From the NCBI RefSeq assembly GCF_001638985.1, contig NW_017265135.1, forward strand, positions 2,285,223 to 2,349,222: a stretch of 64,000 bases of DNA. Direction: 5' to 3'. The notes below the pieces were generated by a model. That model saw nothing but the letters and a program-made list of their open reading frames with translations, was not told the origin of the DNA and did not search any database. Source of the stretch: Phycomyces blakesleeanus NRRL 1555(-) (taxonomy: Eukaryota > Mucoromycota > Mucoromycetes > Mucorales > Phycomycetaceae). The position numbers were made by a program, and so were the translations under genes. Below, piece after piece: positions 1 to 10,566 of this stretch (within the stretch, counting starts at the first letter, position 1; each line of letters opens with the position of its first letter).

Positions 1-260
1 TAAATATATATATATATATAAAGTGTAAATATAAATACAAATATAAATACAAAAGTTGCTTAAGGTGCAATGCTGATTCTTGTTCCTGTGATGTACGTCA
101 TGATCTGTTGAGTTCAAATGTAAAAGACAAACACAAAGAAGTCTGTCTGTTGGCACATGCCATTCAATTGGTCCTTTTAGTTCACGGTATCCACAGCAAC
201 ATTTGGGTCCGGAGGGTCACATGAATTTAGTTCTTGCCATCATTTGTAATGACCTCTTCT

Positions 261-316
261 TATATATATATCTATCTATCTATCTATCAATCGACCGATC
301 AATCAATCAATCAATA
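261..316. repeat. TA/TCTA/TCAA compound microsatellite
   Basis: The tract moves from TA units to TCTA units and then to TCAA units. It is read directly from the sequence and has no coding content. Confidence 0.85.
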
Positions 317-493
317 TAAATACCAATTATCCTTCTGGCATTTTCTCTCCATATCTATATACCTATCTCTATCTATCTATCTACCTTTATAAACCCCAAT
401 TGTACCGGGAATGATCCGGGATGCATACAAGATCCATAAAGACAGCTAGACAACTAGACAGCTAGACAACTAAACAACTAACCTATTGAACTA

Positions 494-596
494 TTGAATG
501 AGTGAATGAGTGAATGAACGAATGAATGAAAGGAAGAGATAATGAAAATAAGAATGAATAAATCAATGAACGAATGAATGAATGAATTAATGAATA
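494..596. repeat. Degenerate GAAT/TGAA tetranucleotide repeat
   Basis: Many GAAT, GAGT and AAAT units follow one another with point differences, as expected of an old, drifting microsatellite. Confidence 0.8.
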
Positions 597-880
597 GTGG
601 TGAAGCAAATATAATAAGAAAATCATTATTCAGTATACATTCATTTTATTTTTAGTCTTTTTTTTTATTTTTTATTTTATTGTATTTTTATTTTATATAT
701 AAAAATATAAAGGATATCAGTCGCTTGATAGATTATTTTGCTTTTTTTTTGCTTTTGCTTTTGCTTTTGCTTTTTCTTTTTTGAACTTCTTCAACTGTTC
801 TCTTCAATTTTACTTCTTCCTCTTATTTTCTTATTTATTTATCTCAACCCAAAACCCAAAAAAGTATACTTACGCACATA

Positions 881-2004
881 ATGCAAAATACCCAAGACAA
901 ATACTCTTCTTGTCATGCTCTCTTATCCCCACCATTAACCCCTGCAGAGTCAAAGAAGCAACTGAACCCATTCTGCACTTCCACAAGAGCTACACTTCTA
1001 CCGCCTTTGTTGCCGTCCAGGAAGCAATTCGTCCAGGACTACGGGCGGATGATCTATTTCTTACGACCTTGCTCAGACCCCTCGATCCACAAACGAGGTC
1101 GTGAAAGAGTCTTCTCTCTCGATCTCAATTTACTGCCTAAGCCCAGCCTTAAGCCTATCCGATTACAGTCAGCCTCTCAAACACCTACCCGTCTCGGCAA
1201 GAGAAACGGAAACCGCTGTACGAGGTTAGACAAGACTGGGGCCAGTAAAAAAAGACCCTCAGTACCCGCCCAGCCTACCGAACCCAAGCGTGTTTCAAGG
1301 ACACCTGCCGTAGTAAATCATACTCCAACATCTCCATCTGGGATTCTAACACTAAAAAAAGAAAAGGCCGATGCAGCAATTGCATTTGATACCATCGATA
1401 TCGATACCCAAGACTCAGTACATTTTGAACCTCAATGGATACCAAATCCAGCAGCATTGGATCAAATACCAGTCAAGGTTGTTTGGAAAGGTAAAAAAAA
1501 ATACCAGAATATTTTCATATATATACTTATTAAATGTAAAATAATATAAAATAAAATAAAATAAAATAAAATAAAATAGGTGGCCCACTTCAAATCAATG
1601 ACCAACCCTATTTTGATCGGCTGCATCCTGTCGAGGTTTCAATGGCATCTACACTTCGACTGAGTCCTGTGCAGTACTTGCGATGTAAACGCGTTCTTAT
1701 TCGTGCTGCACAAGAGTACGGAGAGAGTGAAATGCCATTCAGGAAGTCGGACGCACAAAAACTGTGTCGAGTAGATGTCAATAAGACAAGTGCCCTATGG
1801 ACAGTATTTGGACAATTGGGATGGATGGGTAGGCGATGGCCCAATTAATTAATTAGTATCTTTATATAAAAATCTACATATTTTTCTATTATATATTTTT
1901 TGTATTATTTTTATTTTTATTTTTATTGTATTTTAGCCTATTTGGTATCAGTAGATTTTATAAAAGAAGATAGAGACAAGAAGAAGACTATGATATACTT
2001 TTAA
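881..2004 (+). CDS. SWIRM-domain protein, chromatin-associated
   Basis: Three exons are proposed: 881-1490, 1580-1828 and 1937-2004, giving 308 residues. The first two-thirds are basic, Ser/Pro-rich and apparently disordered. The conserved part, about residues 210-290, runs from FDRLHPVEVS through LRLSPVQYLRCKR to FGQLGWM and matches the SWIRM fold, a small helical domain of histone-modifying and remodelling complexes, as in the yeast Fun19 group. Exon 1 joins exon 2 in phase at a GTAAAA donor and a TAG acceptor. The 3' end is uncertain: without the second intron the frame stops at 1848, while the GTAGGC donor at 1829 extends it to 2004. The likely place of action is the nucleus. No catalytic domain is visible, so it is not a full LSD1 or Swi3 protein. 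The family call is firm and the exact partner complex is unknown. Confidence 0.75.
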
Positions 2005-4619
2005 TAACAGCCATTCTTCATGTGACACTTGGCCGCAAGATGCCATACTATCGATAAGTGCAAACGAGTATAGGTCAATTCTTGTTTTCAATTGAGCGAC
2101 ATGCTTTGAATGCCATGAAACACAAAGATCAGTAAACACTGGTGCACTGACAACTCAGGGGGAGAAGGTCGAAGGATGAGGAAACACAAATAGCATCAAA
2201 CGGCACATAAAAAGAAATTTCTTTGACTCATCAAAAAGATATTCAAAAATCATAACCATTTATTAATGCATTTGTTCATTAATTCGATCAATACTACCCT
2301 AATATACCTCTTTCTTCCTCTTTCTCTTGTTTTCCCTTTTCATAAATTGTACCTTTTATTCAGTCATTGCGCGTTCGTTCCTTTAGAGTTTATGTTCATA
2401 CTCCGATGTATTGGCCATATATAGGTATTAGTATAACATGCATCTCGTAACAAATATCCTTAAAAGGATAAAAGATACAACTTTTGCTATAAGGACGAGG
2501 CACGCAGCATAATGATTCACTCTATTGCTTTTTTTTTTAAAAAAATTAGTTTGTACTTGTGCTTATGTGCTTATGTGTGATACAAGCTTTTTTTTTTCTT
2601 TTTCTTTAATAGATTCTAAGTTCTTTTCTTGATCATGTTAATGCATGAGAACAGATGTCGTGCTGAATACCAATCCCTCCCTCTTAAACTCTCAGCACTT
2701 TTCATTGGCGATACATCTGTCGCCTATTAAATAAACTGTCTGAGTGTGAAATGCGATGAGGGAAAGAGGACCAGTTTCCATTTTGATATCAAACAAGACA
2801 CACAAGAATTATATATATATATATATATCTTCCTCTTCCTTCTTCTTTTTCTTCTTATTCTTGGAGATTGACTGTTTACCCAAAAAGTTAACTGCACAAA
2901 ATAGAATAATGCTGCAGTTCTAACTATGAATCCCTTTCTCTCTTTGGGTGTGTGGGTGTGTATTTGCTGAGTCACAGGGCAAATGCATCATCAATTTTTA
3001 TTTTTTCATCTTCTAATTCTCTACACAAAAAGTAATATGATTTTGACTACCCCCAATCACCCAAGCCAGAATAATAAATAGATAAATAAATTTACTTATT
3101 TATATAATGCTGTAGTTGTGCCTCATTGTTAAGACTCTTCACACGCGAGCGTAGCACTAGACTTGGTTAATTATGAACCAATTATTGGCATCTGACAGTT
3201 TCATGATCATCCATATTATAATTTTTATATATAAATCTACTAAACAGAATTGTATTCATTAGCAATGTTAGGGAATTACACGACATGTTTGTTGACATGT
3301 ACACTAGACTGACCTCATCAATACAAACATCTCTCTTCTCGTCCTCTCCCCCAAAAAACAAACAAACAAACAAAAGAGCAAATAGACAAATAAATAACAA
3401 TCAGCCATTGAGTCAGTTAGTCATTTGTTGGTAGATTGATAACTCAACCATATCAAACCCTACTTCTTCAAACGTATATCAATCTGCATTCCTCACCTAT
3501 TCAATCAACAGAAAAAAAAATTCATTCTTTCCCCTTCTTCCCCACCCCTTTTATTCATAGTCTTTTATTTGATCACGCAACTCGTATGTGCTTATGAATT
3601 GGTTTCAAGCCATTCGGTTTTTAAGGCGGAGTCAGGGATCTAAAAAAGAAGAAAGGCTATTTAGCTCACGCAGGCGTACAATTTTCCGATGTCCATTCCA
3701 GATAGGAACAGGCCACCCAAAGCAAACCCAAAGCAAACCCAAAGAAGAGTGAAAAAGCCGTCTCAAAACCAAAAATCAAAAAAAAAGAAGACTTGCACAG
3801 AAATTGCTGTACTACATTTTAACCACAAGAAAAACCAAACATGAATTAATTGAAGTACAACCTAGAAAATAATATATAATACAAATAGATGTATATATGT
3901 TATATTAGAAATGAAAATAAGGTATAAACAAAAAAAGGCAAAAAAAATAAATATGTATGTAAAGTGCACTAGTAGCTATCAAGCAAAAATGAATAAATAA
4001 TAATAAAAAAAAAAAACAAAGAGCCCATTAAGACCACAAGCAGTTTCGTTTGTTCAATAACTATCGATCCTATTAGCACGTGTCAAACAAAGTCTTTCAC
4101 TGGTAGACCCACTGACTAACTAACTGATCCAGTGACTGACAGCTTGTATTTGTGATCTTTACCTTTATACAAAAAAGAAATGGTAATCTTTATTGAAAAT
4201 ACTATTACTACTATTACTCTTAGAAATAAGCTATAAGAAAATTAAAGTCCTAAATAAATTTACAGCTCTTAAGGAGGGGGTCTCAACTGCAACCCCCCCG
4301 TTCAAATTTCTTTCTTTCTTCTATTACTGCTTTACTGTAATTAGTGTCAGAATAATAGTAATCTAATGATTATTATATATAAGAAAATGAAAAGAAAAAG
4401 AAAAAATTTAAAAAAATAAAAAATAAAAATGGATAGATGAATGAATGAATGAATTTCAGTCCGAAGAATTCACATCGACCAATCAACAAGATTTCTACGT
4501 CACTCCTTTAAGCGCTGAAAGTAAGTCTTTCTTGAATTTTTTTGTCGCCTATTCTTGTTCTCACACAAACTTCCTTTTAATTTTAATTTTATTTTTATTA
4601 GTTTCTAACATACATCATC
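2005..4619. other. Long intergenic region, AT-rich
   Basis: There is no gene I can support with homology. The stretch carries TA tracts, poly-A/T runs, an ACAA tract near 3350-3380 and a C-rich patch near 4280-4300. A 52-codon ORF at 3594-3752 is listed separately. A short coding-like segment at 4445-4522 ends at a GTAAGT donor and may be an alternative 5' exon of the SVF1 gene. Confidence 0.5.
3594..3752 (+). CDS. Possible small basic protein, 52 aa
   Basis: An ATG-initiated frame of 52 codons begins MNWFQAIRFLRR and ends in a Lys/Pro/Gln-rich tail with a CAAACCCAAAG direct repeat. The product would be strongly basic. It stands alone in an intergenic stretch with no recognised homologue or intron, so it may be chance. 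I include it only because its residue composition is less degenerate than the surrounding AT-rich frames. Confidence 0.15.
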   Translation: MNWFQAIRFLRRSQGSKKEERLFSSRRRTIFRCPFQIGTGHPKQTQSKPKEE

Positions 4620-5999
4620 ATGGCATCTTGGTGTGAGTAGTCTCTCTTATTAAAACTCTTATCCAGCACTTGGACTCTTTTTTTTAATGACAGCTCTTGT
4701 AGTTTCCCAAATTACTAGCACAGTTACAAACATTGCCGGCCTTAGCGGAACTGCTGAGCCCATCAAGACCGTAGCAGACACAGTACAGAATGGCCAATAC
4801 TATGGTAAATTGGCAGAGCACGACCTCGATTGGACCTTGGCTACCGGATCCTCTACAGAGAACCAGGTGTTTTATGTTTCAACAAATACTGGTGGATTTG
4901 CTTTTGTCCAGTTGATTCATTCAAACATTGGGTAAGTGGATGACAATAATAAGAATATATATATATGTGTGTGTGTATGTGTGTACGTATATTTGCATAC
5001 AAAGATATCCAAAATAAATAAATATATATAAAAAGGAAAATAAAATCGTACCTTGGTAATAACAATAACAATAATAATAATAATAGTCTTTGGAACCCCA
5101 CTGTGTCCTTCACCTGTCGTTTCTATGAGCCTGCAACCAAGACCAACGTGTTCAAGAACATCAATATGTCCGCTAAATTTGAACTTTCGGCTGATCGTCG
5201 TTCCGTCAAGACTGACAATTTCAACATCACTTTGGACCCAACCTTGACTACCTACAAAATCCAGATTACCCACCCCGACCTCATTGTCTCTCTCGACTTT
5301 AAGCGTGTAGACCGTGGATTCAAGGTAGGCGAAGGCAAGACATACCTTGGCGGTGACCAGGGCTCAGCTGCTGGTTTCGTCTCGCATAAATTCTGGCCCA
5401 GAGCAGAAGCCAAGGGCACATTTATCGTCGACAAGGCTATCCACGATGTCGAGGGTCAGGGTATGTTTATCCACGCCATCCAGGGTATGCAGCCTCAGCT
5501 TATTGCCTCCAACTGGAACTTTGTCAACTTCCAGTCCAAGGACGCCTCGCTTTCCATGATGCAGTTCACCACCACAAAGCAATATGGTGCTGTTGAAATC
5601 AACCAGGGTTCAGTTGTCCTCAACGACAAGCTCATCTGTGTCTCGGTCGACAACCATGTCGAGCTCCAGGATCTCGAGAAAGATCCAGAGACTGAATACG
5701 ACATCCCCAAGAAGATCAAGTTGACCTGGCGCGGTAAGACCATTGCCGAGGAAGGCAGTACAGAAGAACCCAAGGATGTGTCTGTAGTCATGGTTGTGGA
5801 CGTAAAGGTTCTGGTCGATAAGATTGATATCTTGTCCGAGATCCCCTGGTTCCTCAAGAAGCTTGTCCAGACATTTGTTGTCAAGCCTTATATCTACCAG
5901 TGGCTTGATCAGGCTACTGCCGAGATCACTGTTGGTGATGAAAAGGTCCAAGTCCAGGGCAGCTGTTTCCAGGAACTGGTCTTTGTGTCTGGCTTCTAA
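4620..5999 (+). CDS. SVF1: Svf1 family ceramide-transfer/survival factor
   Basis: The preferred model is exons 4620-4632, 4694-4931 and 5087-5999, giving 387 residues. The body matches yeast Svf1, a cytosolic and Golgi-associated lipocalin-like protein that moves ceramides from ER to Golgi and supports survival under oxidative stress. Landmarks are AEPIKTVADTV, then FAFVQLIHSNIGLWNPTVSFTCRFY across the 4931/5087 junction (split here as FAFVQLIHSN and PTVSFTCRFY), then FWPRAEAKG and GTFIVD. These cover the Svf1 N-terminal and C-terminal beta-barrel halves. A 13-nt first exon (MASW plus one base) with a GTGAGT donor gives an N-terminus resembling the Trp-containing amphipathic membrane-binding helix of known Svf1. 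A simpler start at ATG 4687 gives MTALVV; an upstream exon near 4445 is a third option. Family assignment is firm; only the 5' end is open. Confidence 0.88.
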
Positions 6000-6027
6000 T
6001 TGACTTGATTTTACAGAATTGGTGTGT

Positions 6028-6104
6028 ACACAACACAACACAACACAACACAGCACAACACAACACAACACAACACAACACAACACAACATAGCACAACA
6101 CAAC
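6028..6104. repeat. CAACA pentanucleotide tract
   Basis: About fifteen CAACA units with two GCACA/TAGCA variants lie just after the SVF1 stop codon. The tract is likely within the SVF1 3' flank. The antisense frame gives long Val-Leu-Cys-Cys nonsense ORFs. Confidence 0.9.
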
Positions 6105-6524
6105 CCACTCCACACACGCACTCACCCATTCTCACATCAAATTTCTCTTATATTCTTTCCTAAACACACACACACACATACACACAATCTGTATTTCTTT
6201 TATTATGTCTCTTAAACGTACACACACACGCCTAAACCTACACCCACACTTAAACCTACAACCTACAACCTAAATTTACACCTAAATCTACAACTACAAC
6301 TAACACCCTCACCCACAAATCCATACACACTTATTGTAACTACTTTATCTTTATTTTCCTTTTAGTATTGAAGATAAAGAAGAGAAGAAAAAATCCCTCT
6401 TTTGTTGTCTTTAAAGACTCAAAATTAGTATTTGTATATCCTAACTTGCTTTAATGCATAAAGGACAAACTATTACTGTTGTTATTATTTATCTATAATT
6501 TACGTTATTTTAATACAAGAAATA

Positions 6525-6553
6525 AAATCCCTAAATCCCTAAATCCCTAAATC
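6525..6553. repeat. Three CCCTAAAT units, telomere-like
   Basis: Three exact 8-nt units and a partial fourth resemble degenerate telomeric sequence but are short and sit inside a gene-rich region, so a simple microsatellite is the likelier reading. Confidence 0.7.
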
Positions 6554-6834
6554 AAATTAAGAGAGAGAGAAAAAAAGATAAAGAAAAAGGTGTTTCCATT
6601 TGCTTTTTGCCTTTTGCTTGTTCGCCTCCCAACTCACAAAGAATCAAAGAAAGAAGCTGTCCTCTTTTTTTTTGTTCTACCAATAAAATCAAACAAAAAA
6701 GAAGAATAGCAGTCACACACTTGTTTTTTTGAACTACTACTTCGACTTGGCTGCGACGTGTTTTTTTTCTTTGACCGCTTGCATCAAACGAGCTTTGATT
6801 CCGTCGCATCAATAAAAATATAAAAAAAAACATC

Positions 6835-8394
6835 ATGCCACCCAAGAATAAGCAAACGAAGAATGAGAAGAAAAAGACCGTCAAGGTCGCCGATGACAAG
6901 ACTTTTGGCATGAAAAACAAGAACAAGTCTGTCAAGGTCCAGAAATACATTCAGCAAGTCCAAGGACAGGCTATGGCCAACGTAACAAACGTAGGTGGAC
7001 AAAAGAAAACCAAGAAAGAATGAAAAAAAAAACAGAAGAAGAAGAAGAAGAAGAAATACCAAAAAGCCTTTGCACAACCACATGGCGAATTTTTGGTTTT
7101 TTAACTCACAGCTCTACTTCCTTTCTTATTTTCTTAATTTTGTGATAGGCATCAAACAAGGAAAAGATTGCTGAAAAGAAGGCTTTGGAACAAAAGCGCA
7201 AGGAAGAACTTGCTGAATTGTTCAAGCCTGTCCAGACACCACAAAAGGTGCCTTTTGGAACAGATCCCAAGAGTGTTATTTGCCAGTATTTCAAGGCTGG
7301 TCACTGTGAAAAGGGTTCCAAGTGTAAATTCTCTCACGACTTGAACAGCGAGCGTAAGGTTCAAAAGAAAGATTTCTATACCGACTCTCGTGCCACTGAT
7401 GAAGGTAATACTCATATTAATATATATAAAAATATAAATACAATGGGAAAAAAGAAGATGGGGGAGGAGAAGAAGGAAGGAAGGAAAGAAGGAAAAAAAA
7501 ACTAAATGTATTGCTATAATTTGATTTGATTTAGATACCATGGAAAGTTGGGATCAAAAGAAGCTTGAAGAAGTTATCAAGAGCAAGTCTGCAAAGCAAC
7601 CTCCTACAGATATTGTGTGCAAGCATTTCTTGGAAGCCATCGAGAACAGCAAGTACGGCTGGTTCTGGGAATGTCCTAATGGTGGTAAGTTTATGGATCC
7701 AAGTAGTTAAGCAAAAAAAAAGGAAGAAATGAGTGAATGGATGGTTTGGTTTGGTTTGGTTCTGATATGTATTTGGTTAGGTGTCGAGTGTAAATATCGC
7801 CACGCTCTTCCTCCTGGTTTCGTTTTGAAATCAAAGAAGGACAAGAAGGATGATAAGAAGGAGATTTCACTCGAAGAGTTCTTGGATACAGAGGTAAGAG
7901 AGAAAATAATCAACTGAAAGAATATAAATATATGAAGAGAAGGAACTTGAAGTTAAGTGATGTTTTCTTTTTTTTAAAAAAAAAAACATTGGTGGTATTA
8001 GCGTCACAAACTTGGTCCCAACCAAACACCTGTCACACTGGAGTCTTTTATGCAGTGGAAGAAGAACAGACAGGTAGCTAAGGATGCTGAGGAAGCTGCG
8101 ATACGTAAGCAGAAGGAAACCAGATTCAAGGCTGGTAGATCCCAGGGAATGTCTGGAAGAGATCTGTTCGACTTCAACCCTGCTATGGCTGCAGATGCCG
8201 ACGAGGATTTGGATGCATTTGATCTGACAGAGTTTGATCGTGTTGAGGCAGAGAAGGAGCGTGACAGACAGGAACAAGCAAAGTTCTTGGGTACAACTGT
8301 GGATGCATTGTCATTGGAAGACAAGTCTAAAGAAGTGGCTATTGATGAGGATCTCTTTGCAAAAGAAAACTTGGACGATTTGGATGATGATTAA
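6835..8394 (+). CDS. TMA46: Tma46/ZC3H15 (DFRP1) CCCH zinc-finger protein
   Basis: Five exons, about 6835-6990, 7149-7404, 7535-7684, 7781-7893 and 8002-8394, encode 355 residues. The protein matches translation-machinery-associated Tma46/ZC3H15, which binds and stabilises the GTPase Rbg1/DRG1 on ribosomes. Evidence in order: the basic N-terminus MPPKNKQTK with [10 protein letters not shown], a first CCCH finger ([21 protein letters not shown], split as [11 protein letters not shown] and KGSKCKFSH), a second finger beginning [12 protein letters not shown] and finishing [13 protein letters not shown] across two introns, then LGPN and [10 protein letters not shown], and an acidic C-terminus [16 protein letters not shown], which in the family binds DRG1. 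Exon phases agree at every junction. The end of exon 1 is the one soft point: donors at 6982 or 6991 both keep frame. Length is close to yeast Tma46 (345). Confidence 0.95.
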
Positions 8395-8816
8395 ATTATT
8401 ACAAAAAAAGCAGTATTGAAAGAAAGGACAGAAGGGAGAGTGGAAGAGGAAGATAGAGAAAGAGAGAATGAAAGCGAATGACCAAAAAAAAAGAAAAAGG
8501 AAAGAAGAAGAAGAGGAGGAGGACAATACATTCATTTCTGTACATCAAAATCCTGTCTTTTAAAAAAAACTTAGAGAGAGAGAGTGAGTGAGGAAAGGAG
8601 TATAAGAAACAAGCTCTAAATCCTATATAATTTTTATTTATTTTTTTTATTTATACATTTAATCTTATAATTTATTTTGTTGATATTTTGATAATTTGAC
8701 TTTGGTCCTTTGAATTCTTTGTTTGTCAAATATCTTGAAATGAGATTAAAGCAGAAAGTACAGCCAATAAGGTATACATTGTATATGTCCGTCTGATGTA
8801 GCAAATGTAGTTTGCT
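8395..8816. other. Convergent 3' flanks of TMA46 and PTPMT1
   Basis: Purine-rich AGA and GA tracts (8410-8600) followed by AT-rich sequence separate two convergent genes. It presumably holds both polyadenylation regions. No gene is seen. Confidence 0.6.
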
Positions 8817-9979
8817 TCAGTTGTAAGGTACACGAACAAATTTGCCCGAGTCGGCTTGAGAGATCATCTCTTTGTAAAATTCACGAACTTGCTCTTCCAG
8901 ATATATGAATTTGTCAACCTATTTTATGTACATGTATGTGTACGCTTAAATTTAAATATAATGTGTCCACATACATACATACATACATACATACATACAT
9001 ACATACATGTACGTATGTATGTCTGTAAATACCTTACCTGTGGTCTGCATACTAGTAGTACTTCTTGTGCTTCTACAGGTGTCAAGCGATAGACTCTAAG
9101 CAGATAACACAGTGCAATCACCGCACTTCGACCTCTTCCAGCTAAATTAAAACAAGAGAAAACTTTCTTAGATTAATACATGATGATACATGTATTATCT
9201 GCTTATAGAATTTATTTATTATTCTGAAAAGAAAATAAAGCCTGACCTTTGCAGTGCAAGTATACTACTCCATCTTTATTTTCCATCGTGTCTATAATTG
9301 AATTGACTCCTTTGGTAATCGCGTTTACAGTCGGAATACTGAAATCTGTAGTGGGTAGTCTAATTTGTTGAATTGATAGTTCGTCGTACAGAGACAAATA
9401 TCCCGGGAATTCAGCACACATGTTGATAATAGTACATAGATTATCTCGTGCATGCAGCTGCTTGATATAAGAAGGGGTTGGCAAGGCACCTAGGATCAAA
9501 CGCTTATCAACACTAACCAGAATAATATATTGCATTGTATTGTATTGTATTACAGTGCAGTACAGTACAGTACAGTACATTGTATCATTCAGTTACTTTG
9601 TTATCTCTGGTTATATGTTCTTACCGATTAAACCAAGACCAGCCAGTAAAGTACCCAAAGATGTGGACTGCTGCCTAGTTAAAAGTGTTCTACAAAAGTA
9701 AGAAAAAAAGAAGAAGAAGAAAAAACTCCAACAAAAAATAACAGAATATGGATCCGTCGAGTTTTGAAGCTACTTCACTTTGTTATAGTACAGAAGAACG
9801 ATAAACTTTGCCCAGGTAAAGAAACCAGAATCTTCTGATACTTCGGAGAAAACTTGGTCACTTAGTAGTTCTTGTGCTCTAGTATCTGGCGCGGCTTCTT
9901 CATGAGAAACTCTGTATGCTTGGTTGATCCCTAGAGAGGATCTTTGAGTAGTCAATGGACGTTTGTAAGCATCTGTCAT
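8817..9979 (-). CDS. PTPMT1: PTPMT1-like mitochondrial dual-specificity phosphatase
   Basis: Five exons on the minus strand (9979-9779, 9674-9625, 9512-9247, 9141-9038, 8918-8817) encode 240 residues. The phosphatase loop HCKAGRGRS spans the exon 3/4 junction, giving the CX5R motif with Cys171 and Arg177. The preceding WFNRVDKRLILGALP matches the W-x-x-R-[IV]-D...LGALP signature of PTPMT1, the phosphatidylglycerophosphate phosphatase of cardiolipin synthesis at the mitochondrial inner membrane. A 50-nt exon 2 is needed to keep this signature in frame; it uses the acceptor AACTAG. The N-terminal 67 residues carry a hydrophobic FIVLLYY segment comparable with the human N-terminal anchor. An upstream in-frame ATG at 10078 would add 33 residues. 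Fungi often use the unrelated Gep4 for this step, so a PTPMT1-type enzyme is notable. Confidence 0.85.
8970..9010. repeat. ACAT tetranucleotide tract in PTPMT1 intron 4
   Basis: About ten ACAT units lie within the last intron of the minus-strand phosphatase gene (intron 8919-9037). Confidence 0.85.
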
Positions 9980-10566
9980 CAAGATCAATATAGTGTTGAG
10001 TAATGTCTGTTGTGAATTAGAGAAAAAAAAGCTTCTAAAAGATGGCGTGTTACATCGGAAACAAATATAAAGCACCAAGGTTCTTGTGACTTTGGAGCTG
10101 TTGATATTTCTTACAAATACTAAACTTCTTTTTCCTCAAATACCACTTTCTTTTTAATAAAATATTATAATATAAATATATATATATATTATTACTCTGC
10201 TTTGTTTCTCTACTATTTGAATTCATCGATTTTATCTATGACCTATCCAATAGGAATAGTACTCGTATATACAAAATATTGATATAAAACTAACGCTGAG
10301 ATTAAGCAAAGAAGTTAAAATTGAGTAAGGTGAGGAGAAGTTGATTTTTGTTTGGTTATATTATATTCTATGGCATGTAGTATATATATATATATATATA
10401 TAATTATTTTAGTGAATCTCAATTTTTAACAAAACACTAATAAAATTATTTGTCATTCTGGGCTTCATGCAACATGCCCGTGACTTCTTTTATGAGCTGA
10501 CCACTACTTAACATCAAAACTCCACATTTTTTACCAGTGATTGAAAGAATAAAATAAAATAAAACA
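9980..10566. promoter_or_regulatory. Divergent intergenic region PTPMT1 / HP1-like gene
   Basis: This 587-bp AT-rich stretch separates two genes transcribed away from each other, so both promoters should lie here. TA tracts at about 10160-10190 and 10380-10402 are visible. I cannot assign a specific binding site. Confidence 0.5.

Larger units (their letters stand above)
1..880. other. Intergenic, microsatellite-rich
   Basis: I see no gene in this stretch. It holds TA, TCTA and TCAA tracts near 261-316, a decayed tetranucleotide GAAT/TGAA tract at about 490-596, and T-rich runs at 655-780 just before the SWIRM gene. The T-rich block is probably promoter or 5'UTR of the downstream gene; this is inference. 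Confidence 0.6.
6000..6834. other. Intergenic between SVF1 and TMA46
   Basis: The stretch contains a CAACA pentamer tract at 6028-6104, CA-rich and CCTAAAC-like runs to about 6320, three CCCTAAAT units at 6525-6553, and a pyrimidine-rich 5' region before the TMA46 start. I see no gene. Confidence 0.6.

Noticed and set aside
5926..6135. Minus-strand frames of repeated Val-Leu-Cys-Cys
   Set aside because: They are antisense translations of the CAACA tract and of SVF1 coding sequence.
6525..6553. Telomere-like CCCTAAAT units as a chromosome end
   Set aside because: Only three units, internal to a gene-rich region, with genes continuing on both sides.
8970..9010. Regularly spaced repeats as a CRISPR-like array
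   Set aside because: It is a plain ACAT microsatellite with no spacers, inside a eukaryotic intron.
9212..9580. Long minus-strand frame beginning Met-Tyr-Cys-Thr-Val-Leu
   Set aside because: Its first third translates the GTACA/TATTG microsatellite in PTPMT1 intron 2; only the downstream part is a true exon.
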